This document shows positions 1 to 7,534 of a stretch of DNA of 50,275 nt, one piece after another; position 1 is the stretch's first letter, and each line of letters opens with the position of its first letter. Origin of the DNA: JBILCM01 sp044353165. Lineage in GTDB: Bacteria; Bacillota; Bacilli; Paenibacillales; YIM-B00363. The notes under the pieces are model-generated. The model worked only from the letters and a program-made list of their open reading frames with translations, searched no databases and was not told the DNA's origin. A program made the translations under genes and the position numbers. The stretch spans positions 1 to 50,275 of the forward strand of contig JBILCM010000010.1 in assembly GCA_044353165.1 (NCBI GenBank). The letters run 5' to 3'.

Positions 1-531
1 CGTGTAGGCGTTCCATGGTATAACCGTAATGAAAATTACAATCACATGTATGCCCAAGCAATTGCTTACCTTGAAGTCGTCGAAGATCTTGCCAAAAAAT
101 ACAATGTGAAAGCCCTTGTAGAGACTCACCATATGACGATTGCTGCGAGTGCTTCATTAGCACATCGATTGGTTCAGCGCTTTAATCCCAACTATGTAGG
201 TGTGCTGTTTGATCCAGGCAATATGGTGTATGAAGGGTTTGAAAATTATCGTATGGGTCTGGAATTGCTAGGCGAACACTTAGCGCATGTGCATATTAAG
301 AATGCAGGCTGGTTTCAATCTGAGGGTGACCGAGATAAACTTTGGAGTGCACGAGCGATGCCGATGGATCAAGGTATGGTGGATTGGAAACAAGTGCTTC
401 ACGATTTAAAATCTGTCGGTTATACGGGTTGGTATGGTGTGGAAGATTTTAGCGGATTGCATAGTTCGAAAGAGATGTTAGTTTTTTATACGAAATGGTT
501 CAAGGCACTTCTCGAAGAAGTTGAAGGTTAA
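1..531 (+). CDS. Sugar phosphate isomerase/epimerase, TIM-barrel family (5'-truncated)
   Basis: The frame is open to the first base of the window, so the N-terminus lies outside; the ATG at 46 is internal. The visible part is the C-terminal portion of a xylose-isomerase-like TIM barrel: VETHH (metal-ligand Glu on a strand end), GVLFDPGNM (Asp ligand), HVHIKN (His ligand) and GVEDFSG near the end. The family isomerises or epimerises free or phosphorylated sugars and keto-inositols with a divalent metal. It is followed after 37 bp by two Gfo/Idh/MocA oxidoreductases, a usual pairing in inositol, keto-glycoside and rare-sugar catabolic operons. The substrate cannot be read from sequence. Confidence 0.85.
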   Translation, partial: RVGVPWYNRNENYNHMYAQAIAYLEVVEDLAKKYNVKALVETHHMTIAASASLAHRLVQRFNPNYVGVLFDPGNMVYEGFENYRMGLELLGEHLAHVHIKNAGWFQSEGDRDKLWSARAMPMDQGMVDWKQVLHDLKSVGYTGWYGVEDFSGLHSSKEMLVFYTKWFKALLEEVEG

Positions 532-568
532 ATGATAGGAACATACTTTGACGTTGGAGGCGTAAAAG

Positions 569-1744
569 ATGGATCACGTTCGGCTAGGTATTATTGGGTT
601 GGGGAATATGGGGTGGGGTCATGTACAATATTTGATGGATCAGAAAATTAAAGGCATGGTGTTAACGGCAGCGAGTGATACGGTGGCTGAACAAAGACAA
701 CGCGTCAATGAACGTTATGGCGAGAAAATCACCGTATTCGAAACACCTCAGCAGTTGTTTGCGTCAGGTTTGGTGGATGCTGTTCTTGTAGCGACCCCAC
801 ATTATCATCATCCTGAATGCGCAATCCAAGCCTTCGAACATGGTTTACATGTGCTAATTGAAAAACCTGCAGGAGTTTATACGAAACAGGTTCGCGAAAT
901 GAATGAGGCCGCGGCCGCGAGTGGCAAAGTGTTCGGCATCATGTATAACCAACGCACGAATCCGCTTTACATAAAACTGCGCGATCTTATTGCATCCGGT
1001 GAACTTGGTGAAATTCGTCGCACGAATTGGATTATTACGAACTGGTACCGAACCCAAAATTATTATAATTCCGGCGGTTGGCGCGCAACATGGGCGGGTG
1101 AGGGTGGAGGCGTATTGATTAACCAGGATCCTCATCAGTTAGATCTTTGGCAATGGACGATAGGCATGATGCCTACACGCGTTCGTGCATTTTGTCATTT
1201 TGGCAAATACCGTAATATAGAAGTGGATGATGATGTCACGGCATATGTCGAATATGCTAATGGTGCAACGGGTGTATTCGTAACGACAACAGGCGAAGCT
1301 CCGGGAACGAACCGTTTTGAAATAACAGGTGATCGCGGCAAAATTGTGATCGAAGATGATAAAATGACATTCTGGAGACTGCGGGTTTCCGAAACGGAGT
1401 TTAACCAGACATTTAAAGGTGTATTTGGGCAACCGGAGTGTTGGAAGTGTGAAATTCCGATACAAGGATCAAATACGAACACGCAACATCAAGGCATTAC
1501 ACAAAATTTCGCGGATGCGATTCGTCATGGCACGCCTTTGATTGCTCCAGGTGAAGAAGGCATCAAGGGGCTTACACTCTCGAATGCGATGTATTTATCA
1601 ACTTGGACGGACAATTGGGTGAACTTGCCGATTGATGAACAATTGTTCTATGAGCAGTTGCAGCGACGGATTCAACAGTCAACAGCCAACAAGACTGAAT
1701 CCAAACCCGCAGTAGCAGATCTAAGCAATACTTATAATACCTAG
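569..1744 (+). CDS. Gfo/Idh/MocA family NAD(P)-dependent oxidoreductase
   Basis: A 391-residue protein with an N-terminal Rossmann fold (GLGNMG, residues 10-15), the catalytic EKP motif (98-100) and the C-terminal domain signature DPHQLD (His189, Asp192), which is the usual acid/base pair of the family. Such enzymes oxidise or reduce a sugar or inositol carbon using NAD(P). ATG at 569 has GGAGG 8 nt upstream. It lies between the truncated isomerase and a second, divergent member of the same family, so the three likely act in one sugar pathway. The last 25 residues are polar and low in conservation. The substrate is unknown. Confidence 0.9.
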   Translation: MDHVRLGIIGLGNMGWGHVQYLMDQKIKGMVLTAASDTVAEQRQRVNERYGEKITVFETPQQLFASGLVDAVLVATPHYHHPECAIQAFEHGLHVLIEKPAGVYTKQVREMNEAAAASGKVFGIMYNQRTNPLYIKLRDLIASGELGEIRRTNWIITNWYRTQNYYNSGGWRATWAGEGGGVLINQDPHQLDLWQWTIGMMPTRVRAFCHFGKYRNIEVDDDVTAYVEYANGATGVFVTTTGEAPGTNRFEITGDRGKIVIEDDKMTFWRLRVSETEFNQTFKGVFGQPECWKCEIPIQGSNTNTQHQGITQNFADAIRHGTPLIAPGEEGIKGLTLSNAMYLSTWTDNWVNLPIDEQLFYEQLQRRIQQSTANKTESKPAVADLSNTYNT

Positions 1745-1755
1745 AGAGGACTTTG

Positions 1756-2835
1756 ATGATCTTGCAAAAAAGTGATGGAATGAATTATGCGCCTCAAGGA
1801 AAACCCAAACCGGTAGTCAAACCGCAAGAATTCGTTTTTGCTGCGACAGCGCTCGAACACGGACATATATATGGTATGTGTAACGGGTTGCAAGAAGCGG
1901 GGGGAACGTTAAGCTGGGTGTGGGATCCTGATCCGCAAAAGGTTGAAGCTTTCGTCCGCGCGTATCCGAATGTCAAGGTTGCGCGTTCGGAACAAGAGAT
2001 TTTACAAGATCCTCATGTCCATTTGGTAGCTGGCGCCCACATCCCATCCGAGCGATGCGCCCTTGGTTTGCGTGTTATGGAACATGGTAAAGATTATTTT
2101 ACCGACAAAACGCCGTTCACAGCATTGGAGCAAGTGGAAGCTGCACGCGTAACAGCACAACGCACGAAAAAAAAATATATGGTTTATTATAGCGAGCGAT
2201 TGCATGTCGAGAGTGCTGTGTATGCAGGTCAGCTCATTCGAGACGGTACAATAGGCCGTGTCGTGCAAGTGATGGGATGGGGTCCGCATCGTTTGAATGC
2301 CCATTCTCGACCGGATTGGTTTTTTCGCAAGGCGCAGTACGGCGGAATTTTGTGTGATATTGGCAGTCATCAGGTGGAGCAGTTTTTGTATTATGCAGAC
2401 TGTAAGGACGCAGAAGTGACGTCTAGTAAAGTTGCGAATTATCATAACAAAAATTATCCGGAACTAGAGGATTTCGGAGATGCCACTCTTATAGGAGACA
2501 ATGGAGCAACACAATATTTTCGTGTGGATTGGTTAACGCCTGATGGACTTGGCACATGGGGAGATGGCAGAACACTCATCTTGGGTACCAAAGGTTATAT
2601 TGAACTTCGCAAATATATTGATGTAGCGAGAGAACCAAGCGGCAATCACCTCTATTTAGTGAATCATGAAGGTGAACATCACTTGTCGCTTGAAGGTAAG
2701 GTAGGGTATCCCTTCTTCGGTGAACTTATTTTGGATTGTCTTCACCGGACGGAAATAGCCATGACACAAGATCATGCATTGAAAGCAGGGGAATTGTGTT
2801 TGCGTGCGCAATTAGCTGCTGTTCGGATTGAATAA
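1756..2835 (+). CDS. Gfo/Idh/MocA family oxidoreductase, second divergent member
   Basis: About 359 residues. I choose ATG 1756 over TTG 1753 because GAGAGGA (1744-1750), which overlaps the stop of the preceding gene, is then 5 nt away. The N-terminal nucleotide-binding segment is atypical: instead of GxGxxG it reads ALEHGHIYGM after a 25-residue polar extension. The catalytic EKP motif is replaced by DKTP (117-120), keeping the Lys. The C-terminal domain carries GGILCDIGSHQVEQ, matching the GG..D.G.H...D region. It is the last gene of the operon, before a terminator at 2865. Probably a partner to the first oxidoreductase; the reaction is not predictable. Confidence 0.85.
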   Translation: MILQKSDGMNYAPQGKPKPVVKPQEFVFAATALEHGHIYGMCNGLQEAGGTLSWVWDPDPQKVEAFVRAYPNVKVARSEQEILQDPHVHLVAGAHIPSERCALGLRVMEHGKDYFTDKTPFTALEQVEAARVTAQRTKKKYMVYYSERLHVESAVYAGQLIRDGTIGRVVQVMGWGPHRLNAHSRPDWFFRKAQYGGILCDIGSHQVEQFLYYADCKDAEVTSSKVANYHNKNYPELEDFGDATLIGDNGATQYFRVDWLTPDGLGTWGDGRTLILGTKGYIELRKYIDVAREPSGNHLYLVNHEGEHHLSLEGKVGYPFFGELILDCLHRTEIAMTQDHALKAGELCLRAQLAAVRIE

Positions 2836-2864
2836 AAATCAAATTAAATAGGATTTCATGTATC

Positions 2865-2895
2865 GCTCATCGGTAGCAAACGGTGAGCTTTTTTT
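2865..2895 (+). terminator. Rho-independent terminator after the sugar operon
   Basis: An 8-bp stem (GCTCATCG with CGGTGAGC, one T-G wobble) with an 8-nt loop is followed at once by seven T. It separates the oxidoreductase operon from the AraC-pxp operon. Confidence 0.85.
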
Positions 2896-2923
2896 GTCGA
2901 ATAAGCGTAATATAAGATACAAT
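2894..2923 (+). promoter_or_regulatory. Sigma-A-type promoter with a Spo0A box on its -35, before the AraC-pxp operon
   Basis: TTGTCG (2894-2899), an 18-nt spacer and TACAAT (2918-2923) form a reasonable vegetative promoter. TTGTCGAA (2894-2901) is also an exact 0A box, the Spo0A binding motif, placed on the -35 as in Spo0A-activated sigma-A promoters. The motif is short enough to occur by chance about once or twice in 50 kb, so binding is an inference. Confidence 0.5.
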
Positions 2924-2966
2924 ATAGGCGTTATATGTAGATTTGAGTTGGAAGGAGCACTTGAGA

Positions 2967-3806
2967 ATGAGGCCGGTCAAATTCAGTTACCAATCCACTC
3001 ATCCACCCGAGATGGCATTTCATTCTCACCCAATGTATGAAATATTTTATTTTCATGAAGGACGATGCAATTATATTATCGGACCCCATGTCTATTCATT
3101 GCAACCTGGTGATTTAATCTTAATGCATGGTATGACGTTACACAGACCGAATCCGGATATGCGTTTACCTTATATTCGAAGCATCATTCATTTTGAACCT
3201 CAATTTTTATTGGAATACATGAATAAAACATATATGAGTCCCTTGTTAAAACCATTTGAGGAATTACGCAATTTTATATTGCGTGCCGGACCGATGAAAG
3301 AGGAGATCGAATTATTATTTTCACAAATGAGTTGTTTATACAATCGGTCTGATGAGCATCATTTCCAGCGATTTATGCTTCGGTTTGTTGATTTGTTGTA
3401 TATTATGAAAAATATGAGTTCTTTACCTATGCAATCAACTTACCTTCCTGCGACGGATCGAGAGCGCCATGTACAGAATGTCATCCAATATGTTGAATTA
3501 CATTACCATGAAGATTTTACAATGGTTGATTTAGAGCAAGAACTTCATGTCAGTCGTCATTACCTGTCTCGCTTATTTAAGGCTTGGACAGGTTCCACAA
3601 TATATCAATTTTTGTATCATAGGCGTATCAATCAAGCAAAGACGCTATTTTTAATTGAGCATGATTTAACCGTGTCTGAAGTGAGTGCTCGCGTCGGATT
3701 TAAACATTTGCCGCATTTTAGCCGAGTGTTTAAGTTGTATGAAGGTTGTAACCCGGAACAATATCGCAAACGTATCGCCCAAATAGCAAAACAAGAGGTG
3801 CTGTAA
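2967..3806 (+). CDS. AraC-family transcriptional regulator with N-terminal cupin
   Basis: About 279 residues. ATG 2967 is chosen because GAAGGAG (2951-2957) lies 9 nt upstream; a TTG at 2943 precedes the ribosome site and is unlikely. The N-terminal half is an AraC-type cupin sensing domain (HSHPMYEIFYF, then GPHVYSLQPGDLILM). The last 100 residues hold two helix-turn-helix motifs: LEQELHVSRHYLSRLFK and the second with VSEVSARVGFKHLPHFSRVFK. The stop overlaps the start of pxpB by one base (taATG), so it is cotranscribed with the 5-oxoprolinase genes and probably controls them. In B. subtilis an IclR-type KipR fills this place. The ligand is unknown. Confidence 0.9.
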   Translation: MRPVKFSYQSTHPPEMAFHSHPMYEIFYFHEGRCNYIIGPHVYSLQPGDLILMHGMTLHRPNPDMRLPYIRSIIHFEPQFLLEYMNKTYMSPLLKPFEELRNFILRAGPMKEEIELLFSQMSCLYNRSDEHHFQRFMLRFVDLLYIMKNMSSLPMQSTYLPATDRERHVQNVIQYVELHYHEDFTMVDLEQELHVSRHYLSRLFKAWTGSTIYQFLYHRRINQAKTLFLIEHDLTVSEVSARVGFKHLPHFSRVFKLYEGCNPEQYRKRIAQIAKQEVL

Positions 3807-4519
3807 TGTTATTCGATATTACACCTCTGTGCGAGAACGCGGTCATTATCACGATGGCATCGAAGGATGTTAAAGTTCAATTTGAATTGATGAGAATCAT
3901 CGAAGAAAAGACCTTTTGTGGATTCCAAGAGTGCGTGCCATTGGGAGACTCTCTTTGTGTTTATTATGATCCGTATATCACCTACCGGTGGCTACAATAC
4001 AATGGCAATCAAGATGGGAAAACTTACAATTGGGTGTGTGAATGGATCAAGCAACATATAGATGAAGCTTTGATGTCCAAGGATATTAATGAACTCCAAC
4101 AAACTTATAACACAATAAAAATCCCTGTATGTTATTGTTCCCGGTGCGGCTATGATCAAGCAGAAGTTGCCCGCAGTCTTCACTTGCATGTAGATGATAT
4201 TGCTCATATCCATAGTTCATCCGCATATAAGGTGGCTATGATCGGGTTTATGCCTGGTTTTCCGTACCTGGATGGATTGCCGGAACGTTTGTGGACGACT
4301 CGATTGAACTCTCCTAGACAACAAGTCGCTGCAGGAAGTATCGGTATCGCAGGAAACCGTTGTGGTATTTATCCGCAAGCAACACCTGGCGGTTGGAGAA
4401 TTATTGGTCGAACAGCTGCCACCCTATTTGATGAAGGAAGGTCCCAACCCAGTCTGCTTCATGCAGGGGACACCGTGATTTTTATCCGTGTTGAACATGA
4501 TCAACAGCTAAGTGGGTGA
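3806..4519 (+). CDS. pxpB: 5-oxoprolinase subunit B (KipI family)
   Basis: A 237-residue member of the carboxyltransferase subunit C/D N-terminal (AHS1) family. The signature GFMPGFPYLDGLP lies near residue 146, followed by PRQQVAAGSIGIAG and PGGWRIIGRT, all typical of PxpB/KipI. With PxpA and PxpC it cleaves 5-oxoproline to glutamate using ATP. The B. subtilis homologue KipI was first known as an inhibitor of sporulation kinase KinA, with KipA (PxpC) as its antagonist. The ATG overlaps the stop of the AraC gene and the stop overlaps the start of pxpC, so the stoichiometry is likely coupled. Confidence 0.93.
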   Translation: MLFDITPLCENAVIITMASKDVKVQFELMRIIEEKTFCGFQECVPLGDSLCVYYDPYITYRWLQYNGNQDGKTYNWVCEWIKQHIDEALMSKDINELQQTYNTIKIPVCYCSRCGYDQAEVARSLHLHVDDIAHIHSSSAYKVAMIGFMPGFPYLDGLPERLWTTRLNSPRQQVAAGSIGIAGNRCGIYPQATPGGWRIIGRTAATLFDEGRSQPSLLHAGDTVIFIRVEHDQQLSG

Positions 4520-5541
4520 CATCATTGAGCATCATTATACAAAAATCTGGTTTGTTTTCTACGATTCAAGATGGGGGCCGCATAGGTTGGCAACATTCCG
4601 GTGTCCCTGTTAGTGGGCCTATGGACTTTCTCTCTTTTCGTTTAGGGAATATATTGGTCGGGAATCCAATGAACACCGCAGCCATTGAGATGATCACATC
4701 AGGAGCAACATTCGAGTTTCAATCAGATGCAGTCATAGCCATCACGGGTGCGAATATGCAACCTATGGTCGAGAATATCGAACTTCCGATGTGGAGACCG
4801 ATCTTCATTCGTGCCGGTATTACCATTCGATTTAAGATGGGATTGAATGGATGTTGCACATATTTAGCGATTCATGACGGGATTCAATTGAAGAAAGTGC
4901 TAGGGAGTCATGCTTCAACTATTAATAGCGGTTTATCCGGTTATTTTGGGCGAAAACTGCAAGCAGGGGACGTCATCCCGATTTCACAACAAGTTACAAC
5001 AAAGTTGCTAAATTGGAAGCATGGTCACACCAAATTCGATGGCTGGATTCAATTTCCGACTTGGTCACTCAGTTCCTCGTGGTTTTCACATGTGTTCATG
5101 AAACAAGAAGTTTATCATATTGCAATCATGAAGGGTTGCGAATGGGAGAAGTTTGAAGATATTAAGAGGTTACAACGAATTGATGAGGAGCTCCTATTTA
5201 CGCTGCACCCAGCTTCCAATCGAATGGGTTATCGACTGATTGGCACACAGTTGCAGTTGAATACCACATTTGAGATGTCTTCATCTGCAGTGACCATGGG
5301 TACGATACAGGTGCCACCTGATGGGAATCCCATCGTACTTATGGCAGATCGCCAAACTACAGGTGGATACGCGCGTTTCGGTCAAATTTCAAGGGCAGAC
5401 TTGCCAAAATTTGCACAAATAAGACCTGGAGCACAAATACGATTCTATGTGGTATCTATCGATGAAGCCGTCAAAAAATTAATTAAAATCGAGCAAGAAA
5501 TGGAAAAGTTGCAGTCGGTGGTCAAATCCATTGTGTTGTAA
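4516..5541 (+). CDS. pxpC: 5-oxoprolinase subunit C (KipA family, biotin-dependent carboxyltransferase fold)
   Basis: A 341-residue AHS2-family protein. Its N-terminus GLFSTIQDGGRIGWQHSGVP and the stretch GPMDFLSFRLGN are family hallmarks, as are AITGANM and, towards the C-terminus, PDGNPIVLMADRQTTGGYARFG. It forms the PxpBC complex that phosphorylates or carries the 5-oxoproline intermediate with PxpA. I use GTG 4516, which overlaps the pxpB stop; TTG 4525 is an alternative and neither has a strong ribosome site, consistent with translational coupling. Confidence 0.92.
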   Translation: MTSLSIIIQKSGLFSTIQDGGRIGWQHSGVPVSGPMDFLSFRLGNILVGNPMNTAAIEMITSGATFEFQSDAVIAITGANMQPMVENIELPMWRPIFIRAGITIRFKMGLNGCCTYLAIHDGIQLKKVLGSHASTINSGLSGYFGRKLQAGDVIPISQQVTTKLLNWKHGHTKFDGWIQFPTWSLSSSWFSHVFMKQEVYHIAIMKGCEWEKFEDIKRLQRIDEELLFTLHPASNRMGYRLIGTQLQLNTTFEMSSSAVTMGTIQVPPDGNPIVLMADRQTTGGYARFGQISRADLPKFAQIRPGAQIRFYVVSIDEAVKKLIKIEQEMEKLQSVVKSIVL

Positions 5542-5556
5542 TAAGGAGGAAAAAAG

Positions 5557-6348
5557 ATGACACTAACGATCGACATTAATTGCGATGTAGGGGAAGGTTT
5601 TGGAAATTACATTATTGGGAATGACGCTGAGATTTTACGACATGTCTCTTCAGCTAATATTGCATGCGGTTTTCATGCAGGTGATCCTGCAATCATGCGT
5701 AAGACGATCCGTTTATGTATGGAGAATCAAGTGGCGATCGGTGCCCATCCAGGGTTACCGGATATTGCAGGATTTGGCAGAAGGGTGATGAATGTAACAC
5801 CATCTGAAATATATGATATTGTAATTTATCAATTGGGTGCGTTATATGCGTTCGTGAAGGCAGCAGGAGGCTCTATACAACATGTGAAGCCTCATGGGGC
5901 TTTGTATCATATGGCAGAAAACGATATACTGGTAGCAACGTCAATCGTCAAAGCTGTTGCAACGTTCGATAGAACATTGGCAGTGTACGGTTTGTCAGGT
6001 GGAAGAATGTTGCAAGCTGCTGATGAAGCAAACTTGATTGGATTTCACGAAGCATTCGCAGACCGTGCCTATCGCTTAGATGGCTCACTTGTTCCGCGAT
6101 CCGATGTAGGTTCTGTTATTGTTGATTTAAATAACATTTCAAGACAAGTCATTTCGATGGTTAAAGATCAGTCTTTATTAGACGTGAATGGACAACGTGT
6201 GAAATTAGCAGTTGATACCATCTGTGTTCACTCTGATACGGCAGGTGCACCTGATATTGCCAAAATCGTTCGACAGACAATCCAAAGTTTAGGAGTGGAA
6301 GTTGCTAGTCCTAAGAAATTATCCCGCCTTATGAATCGCAATTTGTAA
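5557..6348 (+). CDS. pxpA: 5-oxoprolinase subunit A (LamB/YcsF family)
   Basis: A 263-residue YcsF-family protein, the usual length (about 250-260). The N-terminal DINCDVGEGFGNY, ANIACGFHAGDP, IGAHPGLPD and later HVKPHGALYH and DTICVHSDT motifs are all characteristic, with several Asp and His residues that form the active site. It works with PxpB and PxpC to open 5-oxoproline. ATG 5557 has AAGGAGG upstream. It completes the pxpB-C-A operon; no transporter gene is linked. Its last 30 bp overlap the end of a convergent small ORF. Confidence 0.94.
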   Translation: MTLTIDINCDVGEGFGNYIIGNDAEILRHVSSANIACGFHAGDPAIMRKTIRLCMENQVAIGAHPGLPDIAGFGRRVMNVTPSEIYDIVIYQLGALYAFVKAAGGSIQHVKPHGALYHMAENDILVATSIVKAVATFDRTLAVYGLSGGRMLQAADEANLIGFHEAFADRAYRLDGSLVPRSDVGSVIVDLNNISRQVISMVKDQSLLDVNGQRVKLAVDTICVHSDTAGAPDIAKIVRQTIQSLGVEVASPKKLSRLMNRNL

Positions 6349-6534
6349 TTGTTGCTTAATAAATTGTATTTTTTTGCGAGCAAAAAATTGTAAACATGTG
6401 CCAGATAATTGCTTGGGCAGTACGATTTCATTGGTTGCATTATTCATGATTACAACATGTCCATTCGGGTAAAACCGAAACGTATAATCCACATCTTGGT
6501 TTATATAACGATAATTTTGATAAACGTGTTCCAT
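6319..6534 (-). CDS. Small hypothetical protein divergent from zur
   Basis: 71 residues from ATG 6534 (75 from ATG 6546). GGAG at 6547-6550 sits directly against the first ATG and 12 nt from the second, so the second is preferred. The product is soluble-looking and mixed in charge, with a YTFRFYPNGHVVIMNN stretch that resembles an antiparallel beta hairpin, and a basic C-terminus (FFARKKIQFIKQQ). I do not recognise a family. It is supported by its ribosome site and by a large palindrome upstream shared with zur; it overlaps pxpA by 30 bp at its 3' end. It could still be spurious. Confidence 0.5.
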   Translation of the reverse strand: MEHVYQNYRYINQDVDYTFRFYPNGHVVIMNNATNEIVLPKQLSGTCLQFFARKKIQFIKQQLQIAIHKAG

Positions 6535-6555
6535 CTGAAGAGTCATCTCCTATAT

Positions 6556-6597
6556 AAGAACGAGTGTTTGCATATAATATAGCAAACATAAGTTCTT
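6556..6597. promoter_or_regulatory. 42-bp two-tier palindrome between the small ORF and zur
   Basis: Two nested perfect inverted repeats share one centre: AAGAAC/GTTCTT outside and TGTTTGC/GCAAACA inside. They are separated by 3 nt on each side, with a 10-nt AT-only core holding TATAAT (6573-6578). The element lies between two divergent translation starts, so it is probably an operator over overlapping divergent promoters. It does not resemble the Zur box found at 9579. A hairpin role in RNA is possible, but no T tract follows. Confidence 0.6.
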
Positions 6598-6636
6598 GTG
6601 TAAATACAAAAATTATTTAAGACAAAGGTGAGATTC

Positions 6637-7092
6637 ATGGGAAATGAAGTTCATGCTGATGAAATTATACGAGCCATGGGAAAGCAAGGATTGCGAATAA
6701 CGGAACAAAGAAAAACGCTAGCCCACTTATTTGCCGAAGCGAATGGTTATTTGTCTGCAAAAGATGTGTATGATTTTATGGGGAAAACATACAGTGGTTT
6801 AAGTTTTGACACTGTTTATCGTAACTTGAGATTGTTGCAAGAACTTGATATATTAGAGCAGTTTGTTTTTGGGGACGGTGTAAAATTTCGTACTCATTGC
6901 CGCGAAAAAGGTCATCACCATCACGCCATATGCCTGCAGTGCGAGCAAACTTATCCTGTACCATTCTGTCCTATGAAAGCCGCTATTGATTTGCCAAAAC
7001 AATTTCAAGTTGTTAAACATAAATTCGAAATCTTTGGTTATTGCTCAGCATGTAATGAGAATATGTTGGAACATAGCAAGGAGGCACCATGA
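6637..7092 (+). CDS. zur: Zinc uptake regulator, Fur family
   Basis: About 151 residues. ATG 6637 is preferred to GTG 6628, which lies inside the ribosome site AAAGGTGAG. The N-terminal winged helix includes GLSFDTVYRNL; the C-terminal part has HHHH followed by CLQC (about residues 94-103), the FCPM motif and HKFEIFGYCSAC. CLQC plus CSAC make the structural Zn site, and FCPM with HKFEI(F/Y)G is specific to Zur rather than Fur or PerR. It should repress zinc uptake when Zn is replete. An ideal candidate operator precedes znuA at 9579. The stop overlaps the yidD start. Confidence 0.9.
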   Translation: MGNEVHADEIIRAMGKQGLRITEQRKTLAHLFAEANGYLSAKDVYDFMGKTYSGLSFDTVYRNLRLLQELDILEQFVFGDGVKFRTHCREKGHHHHAICLQCEQTYPVPFCPMKAAIDLPKQFQVVKHKFEIFGYCSACNENMLEHSKEAP

Positions 7093-7325
7093 GGGATCCT
7101 GCTCGATGGTTTTTCAAATTGCCTATTCAGTTCTATAGGAAGTTTATTTCACCCCTCAAGCCGCCAACATGTCGCTTTTACCCAACATGTTCAGCATATG
7201 CATTGGAGGCGATCGATGCGCATGGTGTGAATCAAGGAAGTTGGTTAGCTTTCAAACGCATTATAAAGTGTCATCCATTTCATCCTGGCGGATTTGATCC
7301 TGTGCCCCCCACAATTAAAAAGTGA
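7089..7325 (+). CDS. yidD: Membrane protein insertion efficiency factor YidD
   Basis: 78 residues, a normal length. The YidD core is clear: FYRKFISPLKPPTCRFYPTC, then SAYALEAI and GSWLAFKRIIKCHPFHPGG with its three conserved Cys. YidD is a small amphipathic inner-face protein that assists YidC-dependent membrane insertion. The ATG overlaps the zur stop (ATGA). It is the last gene before the metG leader. Confidence 0.93.
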   Translation: MRDPARWFFKLPIQFYRKFISPLKPPTCRFYPTCSAYALEAIDAHGVNQGSWLAFKRIIKCHPFHPGGFDPVPPTIKK

Positions 7326-7363
7326 AAATCATGTCGAATCATTAAGCAGCTGGAAGCGTGTTC

Positions 7364-7392
7364 TTGACTTTTGTAGTTATGGTCATTATATT
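7364..7392 (+). promoter_or_regulatory. Candidate sigma-A promoter for the metG leader
   Basis: TTGACT (7364-7369), a 17-nt spacer and TATATT (7387-7392) form a good vegetative promoter in the yidD-metG gap. Transcription would begin near 7399, leaving only about 50-55 nt before the T-box sequence. Confidence 0.55.
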
Positions 7393-7398
7393 TGTGTT

Positions 7399-7516
7399 AA
7401 TTGCAATCGGCACAAAGGCAGTTTCAAGATTGTTTCGGAGCAGTCCGAAAAACTTGGGTGGCACCGCTTGAGCGATTTCGCTCTCGTCCCCTGATGGACG
7501 GGGGCTATCTTTATTT
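7399..7516 (+). ncRNA. T-box-type leader of metG (short; stem I not recognised)
   Basis: The T-box sequence AACTTGGGTGGCACCGC (7451-7467) is almost consensus. It is followed by a 10-bp terminator stem (7480-7489 with 7496-7505) and a T-rich tail. A competing hairpin, GAGCG/CGCTC, lies just before. Upstream is TTCGGA-GCAG-TCCGAA (7434-7449), in the place of stem III. T-boxes sense uncharged tRNA and antiterminate; here the gene controlled is a methionyl-tRNA synthetase. I could not find a specifier loop with a Met codon, and only about 126 nt separate the yidD stop from the T-box, so the decoding arm is uncertain. The start given is the predicted transcription start. Confidence 0.75.
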
Positions 7517-7534
7517 AATGGAGGGTCTTTCTCA

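Noticed and set aside
2858..3040. 60-codon open frame at the start of the AraC gene
   Set aside because: It spans the terminator and promoter and overlaps the regulator out of frame.
7332..7338. Spo0A box TGTCGAA upstream of metG
   Set aside because: Single 7-mer not aligned with the promoter; several are expected by chance in 50 kb and others occur inside genes.
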